From contig OX393578.1 of the NCBI GenBank assembly GCA_947652605.1, forward strand, positions 39,995,470-40,059,469: 64,000 bases of DNA, in the 5' to 3' direction. The position numbers were made by a program, and so were the translations under genes. Under the pieces are notes generated by a model. The model saw only the letters and a program-made list of their open reading frames with translations, searched no databases and had not been told where the DNA came from. The first letter of the stretch is position 1. Every line of letters starts with the position of its first letter. Below, in pieces: positions 11,880-22,051 of the stretch. The stretch comes from Elmis aenea (lineage: Eukaryota > Arthropoda > Insecta > Coleoptera > Elmidae).

Positions 11880-12455
11880 TACCCAAAAGTTTGCAGCTAT
11901 GTTATATTACGAAACACTATTGCTTTCCAAAGAGTAAAATCTTTTTATATTTTATATAACTATTTAGTTCGAACTAAAATGGAGTATGCATCGGTTGTAT
12001 GGAACCCGAAGTATGAAATATACAAAAGTCAGTTAAAGGCAGTACAAAAAAGATTCATACGTTATGTAAAGTTAAAAAAAACTGGTATTTATCCCTTTTT
12101 AGAGTCGTATAAGGCATTATTAAGTGCATATGAGGTCTTGTCCCTCGAAAGACGAAGGTGCATGAACGACTACATATTTATCTTTAAAATTATTAATCAT
12201 AAAATATACGTTCCATTAGATTTTCTAAACAAAATTTCATTTTTGGTTCCTCGTCTAAGTAGTCGTTCAGTTGATGTTTTTTACTTGAGGAAACCCCGCA
12301 CAAATATGCTGCAACTATCACCGCTGCATAGAATTTGTCTGATAGCGAATATTTTATCAGGTTTTATTGATATTTTTTGTAACTGTTCGCTGGTAAAACT
12401 TAAGAATAGGTTAGTATCCACTTTGCATGCTAATGATAACCTTTTTTTGTATTGA
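11880..12455 (+). pseudogene. LINE reverse transcriptase, C-terminal end
   Basis: The frame is open upstream of the first ATG (11979) and reads LRNTIAFQRVKSFYILYNYL then VRTKMEYASVVWNPKYE. The LVRxKxEYASVVWNP phrase is the conserved post-catalytic segment of CR1-like reverse transcriptases, followed by the usual AVQKRFIRYV helix. The catalytic palm (the YADD-type motif) lies upstream and is not present. The C-terminal 130 residues end at a natural stop. The reading frame itself has no breaks, so this may be a fairly young insertion. Confidence 0.82.
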
Positions 12456-12588
12456 ATTAATTTGTATTTGTGTATTTACACGTTTTTTATATGTACTATG
12501 TACTTTATATTTACTTGTGATGTTATATTATAATGTTATGTAGGTACACTACTTTCTTGTAAGTAGGGGTTAGCCCCCTGTTAGAAAG

Positions 12589-12624
12589 AATTAAATTAAA
12601 TTAAATTAAATTAAATTAAATTAA
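12589..12624. repeat. (ATTAA)n LINE tail
   Basis: Seven or so perfect five-base units that form the 3' end of the CR1-type LINE. Confidence 0.9.
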
Positions 12625-12639
12625 AAGTTTTATACATGT

Positions 12640-13146
12640 GTGACATATGCCACGTCTGTCATTTTATAAATGACATTTGTAAGACGTCATAGCTGATGTT
12701 ATCAATATCACTCTTTCGTCATCGATATGTTTACGAATTTTGTCAGATGAGCCATCCTATTAGTTTAGTATCCTTGAGTGATTGCGACTTACAAAGGCGT
12801 CGCGTCGCTAGCACTAAGGCAACTCAGGCACCGCCTGAGGGTGGCACTTCGCAAGGGCTGCGAAATAGTCAATTATAAAATTGAAAAAGGTGTGTGATTG
12901 TTCTTTTAATTTTTTTTTTAAATTACAAAAAAGTACATGAAAATTAAGTACATGAAAATCTTTTGTTCGTCAGAAAATGTTGATGACAATACCGATAAAA
13001 AGCAGCAACAAAAAGTTTGCATAGGTAACACATACTATCGTGACGGCCCTGATGATATAAAAACAATCACAGCTTTGAAAAACACTATCTTATTTAAATT
13101 TTTACTTTTAAAATAAGCATTTCTTTATTTTTCACTTATATTTTAA
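12640..13146. other. Intergenic DNA with a short palindrome
   Basis: Near 12640-12692 CCACGTCTGTCATTT and AAATGACATTTGTAAGACG form an imperfect hairpin. The GC-richer piece at 12790-12865 (CACCGCCTGAGGGTGGC) lies in a 60-codon open frame without a recognised domain. Confidence 0.35.
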
Positions 13147-13440
13147 TTCTGGACCTATGGCATAGAACTATGGGGGTGTGCCAGCAAATCCAATGAAGCT
13201 AAAATTCAAAGATCTCAGTCCAAAATCCTTCAAACACTGGTGAATGCACCGTGGTATGTAACCAATATAACTCTTCATACGGACGTTAAGATCTTCTTTG
13301 TCCAGGACGTCGTCCATGAAAAAAGCATATAACATTACCAAAAGCTCGAGGACCATACAAACGCCCTACTGGATACATTACTATTACCAAACAACGACAG
13401 ACGTCTGAAAAGGCGTTGGCCAATGGACCTACAATAAAGT
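13147..13440 (+). pseudogene. jockey-type LINE reverse transcriptase C-terminal fragment
   Basis: The plus strand reads WTYGIELWGCASKSN, then ILQTLVNAPWYVTNITLHTD and, after a stop, HYQKLEDHTNALLDTLLLP and RRLKRRWPMDLQ. This is the jockey-family C-terminal region, of a different lineage from the 17806 copy (which has IVDAPWYCRNSDIHRDL). It is broken by at least one stop and has no clear poly(A) tail. Confidence 0.8.
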
Positions 13441-13558
13441 AGCCGAAGAGGATACGTCGCTGGACGTTTGCCTCACCACGCCACTATTTACCAGCACATA
13501 AGCCCATAGAATTAAAATATTCTGATTGCTGATCTTTCAACATTAAAAAAATATATAA

Positions 13559-14703
13559 AGGGTGTTTCACTTTTCCATGGGACACTATTGCTATCTCCGT
13601 AAATAATGTAAATACAAGGTTGGTTAAATGAGACAAAAATTGGCTATTTAGGAGTGTATTTTTAACAAGATCTTGTTTTGTTTAAACATCCCATGGCTTG
13701 CGTGATTTAACGAAAAAACTAAATCGATCTAAATTTTTAAACTTAAATATCTCGGCTATTGTTGCAAATTCACAAAAACGCAAAACGAAAAATGTTTTGC
13801 AAATTTTGTTTGCTATGATGGCGATAGTCAGATTTTTATTTATAAATTACCGTCCGAGATATTTGACAAAACAACTTTTTTTCCAAATGGCAGTCGTAGC
13901 AGGTGATGACTGAGATTTAAAGATTTTTTTTTTCTCTTTACAATGATATAATATTTTATATATCTATTTTTAAAAATTTGCGAAATAACCTAAAAAAATG
14001 CAAAATCTTAAATAAAAATTTCTATTACGACAAAAATTAGATTTGTCTTTAATAAAAACTAATCAATGGATAACTGAATATCTTATCAGTTGAGCTTAAA
14101 AAATTAAAAAAGCGCTTAATTGGTAATAATAAGTTTAATTAAATATTACTTATCTTCTTCTCCAAGTTTTAAGCAATTTTTAAATAACGATAAAAAAATT
14201 CTGTTCTCAGAATTCAGAAAAAAAAGCAAGCGATACTCTTATCATTTTTAAACAAATGCCATTTACAAACGTATATAAAAAAATATCAATAATTCCACTA
14301 CTAAAATATTATATCATTGTAAAGAGAAAAAAATAATCTTTAAATCTAAGTCATTACCTACTACGACTGCCATTTGGAAAAAAGTTGTTTTGTCAAATAT
14401 CTTGCACGGTAATTTATAAATAAAAATCTGACTATCGGCATCGTATAGCAAACAAAATCTGCAAAACATTTTTCTTTTGCGTTTTTGTGTATTTGCTACG
14501 ATAGACAAGATATTTGAGTTTCAAATTTTCGATCAATTTCGGGTTTTTCGTTATAACACGCAAACCATGGAATTTTTAAACAAAACAAGATCTTGTTTAA
14601 AATACACTCCTAAATAGCTAACTTTTGTCTCATTTAACCAACCTTGTATTTTCATTATTTACGGAGATAGCAATAGTGTCCCATGGAAAAGTGAAACACC
14701 CTG
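13559..14703. mobile_element. Foldback element, arms about 400 bp
   Basis: The left arm begins AGGGTGTTTCACTTTTCC and the right arm ends GGAAAAGTGAAACACCCT. Complementarity runs from 13559 to about 13957 and from about 14305 to 14703, including matching AAACAAAACAAGATCTTG and TCTTTACAATGATATAATAT. The loop of about 350 bp (14030-14300) is also present without the arms at 24365-24800. Flanking TATA sequence fits a TA target. Nothing in it codes for a transposase. Confidence 0.85.
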
Positions 14704-15322
14704 TATATAAATTTTATTAAATTAAATTGTTTGCATCTGAGGTCGCTTAAATGCGTAATTCGCAACTAGGGAGTTACAGACAGACAGTTTATACTACGTT
14801 CATACTAAGGTGTCTGTAAAAGGCTACTTATGTAACTACTTCAAAATAAACATTTTAATTTATTCTTCTAATTATCGAACCCATTTCAATCAATTACCTG
14901 ATATTTCGGTGACCTAGTTTTGCATAATAATACATTGACGAGGGAGTTCTTACAAAAAGAGCTTAATATTTTTGTACTTGATTAGGATTAAAAAAATTCA
15001 ATAAACATTTTACAAAAATAGACACAAAGCTTTGATTCGATATTTCGTTCATAATTTGACTACGTCAACGTTTTTTTTTTCGCATTAATTTTTTATTTTT
15101 TAATATTCACCTTCCCACTTGTGTCATCTTATTGTTGCCGTGAATCAGTCTTAAATATACTTGTTATAAAATGCACACTTGGAATAAAATATTTTGAGCA
15201 AAATCACAAAGACCTGCTTGATATTTACGAGGTCATAAATTTAATATTTTCTGGAATCATTCAAATTTATTTTGTTGACTAACTGTAATAAAGTACTTTT
15301 TTATTTTTAGTGGTAAAAGTTC
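14704..15322. other. AT-rich spacer before the Harbinger element
   Basis: No repeat, RNA gene or open frame with a domain was recognised. Confidence 0.4.
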
Positions 15323-15584
15323 TTAGGGTGCTGTCAGAGTGAACGCTCAAAGCGGAGCGGAGCCGAGCCGAGCGCAAAGCTGATAGCAATGCGACAAAAC
15401 TCGGTGTATGTAGTTTCATAGAAACTCGCGCGGGTGTGGCAGAGTGCACGCAGAGCGGAGCGGAGAGCAAAGCAGATTCAATGCGAGAAAACAGTTTCAA
15501 AGTGTTTTCTCGCGCTGAACCGCATTGCTAAAGTGATTTGTTTGCTGTTCGATTGTTATTTTTTGGGGCGTAGTATTAATTTAA

Positions 15585-17403
15585 ATGGACATAAAAATTT
15601 TAATTAGTGAAGTTTTTTCTCGCCCTGTTTTGTGGGACCAGAAAAACAAAGGTTATCATAATCGAGTTTTAGTGGAAAAGTTATGGATATCCGTTGCAAC
15701 AGAAATGAAAGTACCAAGTAAGTATTATTCCTATTTATTTAAGTTTATTGAGGCACAAAAAATTACAAAATTGATCTCTGACTATTCTACCATTCTTTAA
15801 GCTTGTTTTATTATATTCTTGTTGCGATTTTGTTGTATTTTGTTTCTCCATTGCTTCTTTTAATTTTTCATCTAAACCCTCTCGATCAATAATAATATTA
15901 TGCAGAAGACAAATGCATTTTACAATTATTTCAGCGAATGAAGGATCGGTTTCAATTGGTTTCCATAAAATTCTAAATTTAGCATTTATAATTCCAAAAG
16001 CACACTCTATGCACTTTCTAGCTCTTGAAAGGCGGGCATTAAAATACTCGTGCTGCTCAGTGTAGTCTTTTCTGCTGTACGGCCGTAACAAACACTCTAA
16101 AAGGGGATATGCTTCATCCCCAAGAAAAACATATGGCACACTTTGATTAGTGTTTGGTAGATTTGTATTTCGTGGTACCTGTAGTTCCTCACTTTTCAAA
16201 AGTTTAAATATTTGAGAAGAGCTGAAAGTACCACCATCACTTTGTTTGCCATATCCTCCAACTTCAATCGCAATAAATTTGCAGTTGGCATCGGCAATAC
16301 CTTGCAATACAATTGAAAAAAAAATGTTTATAATTATAAAACATTGAACCAGAATTTGCTGGACACTTGATCCGTATGTGCTTTCCGTCGATAGCACCAA
16401 TGCAATTTGGGAAGTTCCATAAATTCCAGTATTGCGCTGCAACTTCTTTAAAAAGTTGTTCCGTTGGCTGCGGCATATGCACGGAAAACAATTCATCCCA
16501 TAGCGCTTGGCCTAGTCTGCCTAGTCTAAACGAAAAACCCAATGATACAAATGATGCTCCGGTTGCCAAATATCTAAATAAAAAAATTGTCAGGTTTATT
16601 AAAAAAAAAATTAATTTTTTTATTAATTTTTAGAGGAGGATTTGAAAAAAAAATGGAAGTATTTACGTGATCAATTTCGGAATGAACTACGCAAAATTCC
16701 AATTCCAAAGTCTGGTGATGGTGGTGATACAGAATCACAAATTACTTCCAGTTGGCCGTACTTCCAGTCACTTCTTTTTTTAAAGGACCAAATGAAGTAC
16801 AGAAATTTAAGTGGTAATTTAAAGCCAACAAAGGCGAAATGTAATGAAGAAGAGGCTGCTATTGAAATCCAAAAAGAAAACGAGGATATCTTTAATGAAT
16901 CACAGATTGAAGATACAGACGATATGTGTGATAGTTTTGAGTTAAACTCTAAACTATCAACAAAACAAAAAATACTGCGAATAGCACTGCTCAACTGTTG
17001 GAAATTGAAAAACGTAAATTGGTTTTGCTGGAGAGAAAAACTTCAGAAAAAAAAACAGTATTGGATGAAGATGAAGCTTTTTTTTTTAACTTTGCTGCCG
17101 CATATTCGGAATTTGGAGCCAGGAAATAAATTCTTATGTCGAATGGAAATTCAAAATGTGCTGTACAAATATGTGTATGGAAATATACAAAATGCGTCCA
17201 TTACTCGCACATACAATCCACCTGAACTATCCAACGAAAGTTCGCGATATACGGCTGTATCATCACCGATCAGCACTTCATCGGACAATGTATATTCTAT
17301 AGACCTTACTTCTACTAATCATTTTCAACCCGGCTCATTTGCTCCAATTGAAGTTGTAAATGTACCGTCAACTTCTCATGATAACGTTTACGAAAATTTA
17401 TAA
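15585..17403 (+). CDS. MADF/BESS-domain protein of the Harbinger element (two exons)
   Basis: Exon 1 (15585-15717) starts MDIKILISEVFSRPVLWDQ and ends at the donor AA|GTAAGT. Exon 2 (16634-17403) follows the acceptor TTTTTAG and continues in frame as EDLKKKWKYLRDQFRNELRK, so both halves of a MADF (Myb/SANT-like) domain join. The C-terminus holds a BESS motif (FFLTLLPHIRNL, then RMEIQNVL). In Harbinger elements such a protein partners the transposase in DNA binding or nuclear import. Between about 16970 and 17085 the frame is shifted and then restored: one base seems missing from an A run and one extra is present in a ten-T run. The intron contains the antisense transposase exon 2. Confidence 0.85.
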
Positions 17404-17768
17404 ATGGTTTAAATAAGTAAAAATATACAATTAAATAAAATAACATAAAACATTTAAAAAAATCTTGTTCTTACCTGAGAGTTACAATTAATCGTTCGCA
17501 GGGAGTTATTGGTGCTTTTATAAAATTGGTCCAATTTTTATTTAACTTCACAGCTATCACCTCGAGAATATAGTCAAAAGTTTCGGTGCTTATTCGGGTA
17601 TATTCTTGAAATTTGGCAGGATATTTCCTTAAATCATCATATAAATGATGAAATTCACCAAATTCATTCCTTTTTACATTAATTGGATGCTTTCCAAATT
17701 CTTTTTTTTTTTATTGTTAAATTTAATACACTGGGAGAAACATAATACTCTTCATCAGATGAATCCAT
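15735..17768 (-). CDS. Harbinger DDE transposase, two exons, frameshifted
   Basis: Minus strand. Exon 1 is 17768-17475, starting MDSSDEEYYVSP and ending CERLIVTL at donor CTCAG|GTAAG. Exon 2 is 16573-15735 after acceptor TTTAG and continues RYLATGASFVSLGFSFRLG, the expected joint. The catalytic triad is visible: Asp in GAIDGKH, Asp in LGDEAYP and Glu in CIECAFGI. Two one-base insertions, in an A run of 11 (near 17702-17712) and in a run of nine (16316-16324), break the frame. Apart from these the protein appears complete. The intron encloses exon 2 of the MADF gene. The transposase cuts and reinserts the element at TTA/TAA-type sites. Confidence 0.88.
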
Positions 17769-17789
17769 TACTTTTCACTTCAATTTTAT

Positions 17790-18384
17790 CATCAAATATA
17801 AAAAAATGTATTGGCTAATCGGGAGGAATTCCCCTCTGTCACTACATAATAAACTTTTGTTATACAAGCAAATTTTAAAACCTGTATGGACATATGGGGT
17901 ACAGCTATGGGGATGCACCAAACAGAGTAATATTCAAATCATCCAGAGATTCCAGAACAAAGCATTAAGGAACATCGTTGATGCACCCTGGTACTGCAGA
18001 AACAGTGACATACATCGGGACCTCAATATGGACACTGTAACCGACACAATTAAGAAGTTTGCCAAGGGCCACGAGGAAAGGCTCCATCACCACGTAAACG
18101 TCGAGGCGATCCAGCTCCTGGACACTACAGGACTAGTAAGAAGACTCAAAAGGGTTAAACCTTTTGAGTTAGTTTAAACAAAAGTGAAAAGCAGAGACTG
18201 TGCGGTAGTGTGCACGTTAACAATTAGTGTACCTATATATTAGCAAACTAAGGACTACCATTGGGTAAATCTTAGAATAAGTTTGAACATTATTAATTTA
18301 GGCTAGAATTAAACGGCTTATTGGTCTCAAAGACCAGATTGCATGTCATAAACCCGATAAGGGTTATTAAAAAAAAAAAAAAAA
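17790..18384 (+). mobile_element. jockey LINE insertion in the Harbinger element
   Basis: A 5'-truncated LINE ends in a poly(A) run (about 18367-18384). It is flanked by a perfect 13-bp direct repeat, ACTTCAATTTTAT, at 17777-17789 and 18385-18397, the target-site duplication of target-primed reverse transcription. It lies just upstream of the transposase start codon (17768, minus strand), between that gene and the right end of the Harbinger element. Confidence 0.93.
17806..18177 (+). pseudogene. jockey LINE reverse transcriptase C-terminus
   Basis: 123 codons from MYWLIGRNSPLSLHNKLLLY to LKRVKPFELV-stop. The phrase PVWTYGVQLWGC and the motif IVDAPWYCRNSDIHRDL mark the C-terminal region of jockey-type ORF2. 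The frame is undamaged and closely resembles the minus-strand copy at 50700-51113. The catalytic domain is missing because of 5' truncation. Confidence 0.85.
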
Positions 18385-19169
18385 ACTTCAATTTTATAAA
18401 CACAAATGAATAACAAGACTCAATTTAGATATACTTAAATAAAAAATACGGAAAATAAACTGAATCTCAGCGCCGTTTATCGCATTCACTTTGACACCCC
18501 GAATTTTTCTTCTCGCATGAAAAAGCTATGCTTTGCTCTCGGCTCGGCTCCGCTCCGCTTTGAGCGTTCACTCTGACAGCACCCTTAGTCTTTCTTATAA
18601 TCCGTACTATCTACTTTCTTCTTCAGGAATCCCTAATGGGTTAAAATTTTGTATCTATAAGTTGGTCAAACTGGTGATCTTGTTCTTGGCAAAACGTGTT
18701 GAGCTACTTTCAGACACATTTTTGCGAGTACAGTATTAATCAGTGTGATATTTTTTCCTTAATACAGTGAGCTCGCGTTATAAGCAACCCACGATATAAG
18801 CAACTCGCGTTATAAGCAACACTCGATATAAGCAACTATCGTATCAAAGTACACGATATAAGCAACTGTCAGTGTGACAGTTAAAAATACAAATATCTAA
18901 AATACTATTGCAGATATAACAATGAAATTTTGTATCTGAGCGTTATGGTATTTTTCGGATTCGATGGAAATATTAAGGTTGCAATACGACTTCCGGTTCA
19001 ACCGGAAACGGACTCAAACTTTGAAATTTTGAAGAGAACATCTGTATATTTTTACATTTTTGGATTCCTCTTAAAATTTACTTTAATAAATGTAAAAGGT
19101 TATATGGGTCTAAAGTCAACAGTGTTCAAAATATTTACATTTTTACGAAAATTTTGAGTGATATAGCAC

Positions 19170-20003
19170 TAGGGTTTCTTTCCCGGGATCCCGGTCCATT
19201 TTAAGCTATTTTATATTTCCCGGGAAATGCTTTTTGTCCCGGGAATTCCCGGGATTTTAAAAAAGTGTTATTTTTGTTTATTTTGTGCTAAGATTTTTGT
19301 AATACTATCATAACTTATCAGAATTTTATACTTAAAAGATCTTTACTAACAGTAAATTATGGAAAAACTTTATTTTTATTTCAAAATAATTTTTCTCTTT
19401 TAGTATGGCGCAAAGAAGCCCGGTCTCCATTACAAAGTTAATATCTCAAAATACTTTTAAAGTTTTATTTTTGTGTACCCTGATAATTCAAAGCAAAATA
19501 GGTTATAAATGAAATTTTATAGATAATAACGATGTTTCTTTGCTGCTAGATGCTCTCAAGACAATTTCACCTACATCAATAAAAACTTAGAGAGCATTTT
19601 ATGCAGCAGGACTTTTTGTTAATAAATTAAGAAAAAGACTAATTGACTGAAGCACAGATCACCTTTGTTTTCTTAAATCACATTACTACCACAATTCATT
19701 GTAAAAATGATATTATTGTGTTCATAAATATGAGATTGCAATAGAAAGATTATATTTCCCAAATGTATGTTTCTCTCACCAATATTATTTAATTATTTAT
19801 AATAATCATGGAGCAAAGTGTATTACATATATGACTTGGAGTTGTTTTTAAGTAATAAACCGCTCCCTTAATTTTGTGGGAGATTTATTTAAAAATATTG
19901 ACATAATTTATTACATCCCGGGATCCCGGGAAATCCCGGGACAAAGGCCGATTTCTTCTCGGAATCCCGGGACAAGCAAAATGGTTAAATATGAGAAACC
20001 CTA
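19170..20003. mobile_element. hAT element with CCCGGGAT motifs, nested
   Basis: The termini TAGGGTTTCT and AGAAACCCTA are perfect inverted repeats, flanked by a perfect 8-bp duplication, TATAGCAC (19162-19169 and 20004-20011). Inside each end sit several copies of CCCGGGA/TCCCGGG (four or so on each side). The 834-bp interior has no recognised coding sequence. The insertion is inside the pogo-type element, so it is younger than that element. Confidence 0.93.
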
Positions 20004-20125
20004 TATAGCACTTTCAGTGATTTTAACAATCAGGTTATTTAAAAGGGCAGTAAAATATCGTGTGAAATCTAGATTAACAATAGATTTTTTAACAATCATT
20101 TTATTTTTAGGAGATTATTAATATA

Positions 20126-20863
20126 CAGCGTCATTCAAAAAGTCTGCAACGAATGGAAAAGTTTTTTATTATTTTTTTCTCAGAAAATTGTATTCTTGAT
20201 AAAAGTTGGTGAATGGTCTAAAACTAATTTTAAGATGAAAAAAGTTCAATAAAAAATCATATGACACTAAATATTACTGATTTTTGAAATATTTTAAGAG
20301 ATACAAAAAAAATTATGGACAGTTTTTAAAAATCCCAAAATAAGGCTAGATTTAAATTTTGACGGTCAAATTTCAATTTTTATTTTTTAAGAAATTTTAA
20401 CATTCAAAAAATCAAAAACCATTAAAATCTAGTGTTATATGACTTTTTATTAATTTTTTTTCATCTTAAAATTAGATTTAGACCATATACCAACTTCATT
20501 AGGAATAAAAGAAAAATCGATAATAAAAAACTTTTCCATTTGTTGCAGACTTTTTGAATGTTAAAATTTTTTAAAAAATAAAAATTTGAATTTGACCGTC
20601 AAAATTTAAATCGGGACTTATTTTTGGATTCTACATAACTTTTTTCTTATACATTTTTTTTGTAACTCTTAAACTAAGGGCTCTTTATACTTGCAAATAT
20701 TTTAAAAATCGGTAAAATCTAGTGTTCTATGACTTTTTATCAAACTCTTTTTCCCCTTAAATTAATTTTAGACCATGCACCAACTTTTATCAGGAATACA
20801 TTTTTTTGAGAAATTAATAATAAAAAAAAATTCCATTTGTTGCAGACTTTTTGAATGACGCTG
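20126..20863. mobile_element. Foldback element, CAGCGTCATTC type, nested
   Basis: It begins CAGCGTCATTCAAAAAGTCT and ends with the inverted copy, with TA on both sides (20124-20125, 20864-20865). Complementary stretches include GTCTAAAACTAATTTTAAG with its partner near 20755. A further partial end, TTGCAGACTTTTTGAATG, occurs internally at about 20544-20562, so two related units may be fused. It is non-coding. A degraded relative lies at 35405-35860. Confidence 0.82.
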
Positions 20864-20879
20864 TATAATAATGTAATAA

Positions 20880-21148
20880 ACTCGTAGGTTAAATTACTAA
20901 AACTTTTTGGCTTTATATAATTTACCAAAGACCATAAGTTCAATTTATGATTGTCGGTGGAATTAGCACACGGTATAATAGTACCTAACTCGTTGCTTAG
21001 ATATTTTTCTCCCGGGAATATTTTTCTTACGTGTATGAACAAGAGTTTTGTCCGGTAAACACTTGTGAAATAAAGCCGTTTCATCCGCTCTGTATACTTG
21101 CCATGAAATCACATCATATTTTTTTATTTGAGAGATGTACAAGTACAT
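20880..21148 (-). pseudogene. pogo/Tigger transposase fragment
   Basis: On the minus strand two overlapping frames read VISWQVYRADETALFHKCLP, then DKTLVHTRKKNIPGRKISKQ, and after a frame change GTIIPCANSTDNHKLNLWSL and YIKPKSFSN. The ADETALF motif includes the first catalytic Asp of the pogo DDE domain, and the following PGRKISKQR and CANSTxxHKL segments are hallmarks of the Tigger branch. Only this central portion remains, so the element is not autonomous. Confidence 0.85.
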
Positions 21149-21403
21149 AGATCACGACTAAAGGTACGTGGCACGCGCGTATTTCGTTTGACATAGGTAC
21201 GTACAGATCACCATAGCAACGCGACCACGATCGCGTTGTTATGGTGTAAACTTTTATTTTTAGTTTTAGTACTAAAAACAAGATTTATTTATGTTAAAAA
21301 TCGAATCGTTTCTATTTCTATCATATAAGCAACTTTCACGTTATAAGCAACTTTTAGATCGGAATTGGCCGCCGTTAGTTGCTTATAACGCGAGCTCACT
21401 GTA

Positions 21404-22050
21404 TTAACTATTTATTATGTTTCGCAGTCAATAAGCGATTTATGAGTTATGAGGTTATGACTCATTTCTCTACAAAAAAAAAGGGTTTTGCACCACACCG
21501 AAGAACTGAAATATAAACAAAACAATTTCAAAATCAATTGTTTCAAACGACCTCTTGTCAAAATGCAATACCAATTTCAAAACTCTCGTCTCTTCATCAG
21601 TCGCAGTTTTATTTGTTATTTTTACAATAAATTCGTCTTAAAAAAGGTAAATACAGTAATCCTTTCATTTACGGGAGTAATTGATTCCACAAAAATGAAA
21701 ACCACGGATATTCCATGGAAAGCATGTTTAAAATAGGGATTTGTTCCATATTTTCAAATATTTCACTCTTGATGGGCTACAAACGTTTCAACTAAAGTTT
21801 AAAGATATATACATCCATATAAAAGGTTACTGCAAAAAAAACACACTTTTTGATGTAACCATAATGATGATTGCTCGACTTTAGAAAGAGTTTCTTAAAA
21901 TCGGTTTACACAACAGAAAAAATTCGAATAACATCATTATTAACATTTATGACCGGGCGTTAATCTCCACTCTAATTGGATACAAATATTTTCGAACCTG
22001 GATTTTATGGTTTTGACCCTAATTCAATATTCAAAGAAAATTAAATCTAG
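21404..22050. other. AT-rich DNA, no gene recognised
   Basis: The open frame 21488-21736 has no domain and ordinary AT-rich composition. No repeat boundary was seen. Confidence 0.4.
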
Positions 22051-22051
22051 T

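Larger units (their letters stand above)
11871..12624 (+). mobile_element. CR1-type LINE, 5'-truncated 3' end
   Basis: The end of a reverse-transcriptase ORF (about 11880-12455) is followed by about 130 bp of 3' UTR and a tail of about seven ATTAA units at 12589-12624. A short tandem-repeat tail instead of poly(A) is typical of CR1/RTE-like LINEs and sets this apart from the poly(A)-tailed jockey copies in the window. The 5' part is missing. Confidence 0.75.
15326..18584. mobile_element. PIF/Harbinger transposon, nearly complete
   Basis: Terminal inverted repeats of 55 bp (15326-15380 and 18530-18584) differ at one position and begin GGGTGCTGTCAGAGTGAACG. The direct repeat TTA at 15323-15325 and 18585-18587 is the PIF/Harbinger target duplication. 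Inside the left end a second GAGCGGAGCGGAG motif occurs. The element holds two genes, a MADF/BESS DNA-binding protein on the plus strand and a Harbinger DDE transposase on the minus strand, plus a later jockey LINE insertion (17790-18384). Without the LINE it would be about 2.65 kb. Confidence 0.95.
18765..21401. mobile_element. pogo/Tigger-type element carrying nested insertions
   Basis: The ends are CAGTGAGCTCGCGTTATAAG and its inverted copy at 21382-21401, each next to TA (18763-18764 and 21402-21403). Just inside both ends the motif ATAAGCAAC or close variants repeats (about six copies on the left, three on the right). A broken pogo-type transposase remains near the right end. The element was interrupted by a hAT element (19170-20003) and a foldback (20126-20863). 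Removing them leaves about 1.05 kb. Confidence 0.88.

Noticed and set aside
16671..16994. 107-codon minus-strand open frame
   Set aside because: It is the antisense shadow of MADF exon 2 and lies in the transposase intron.
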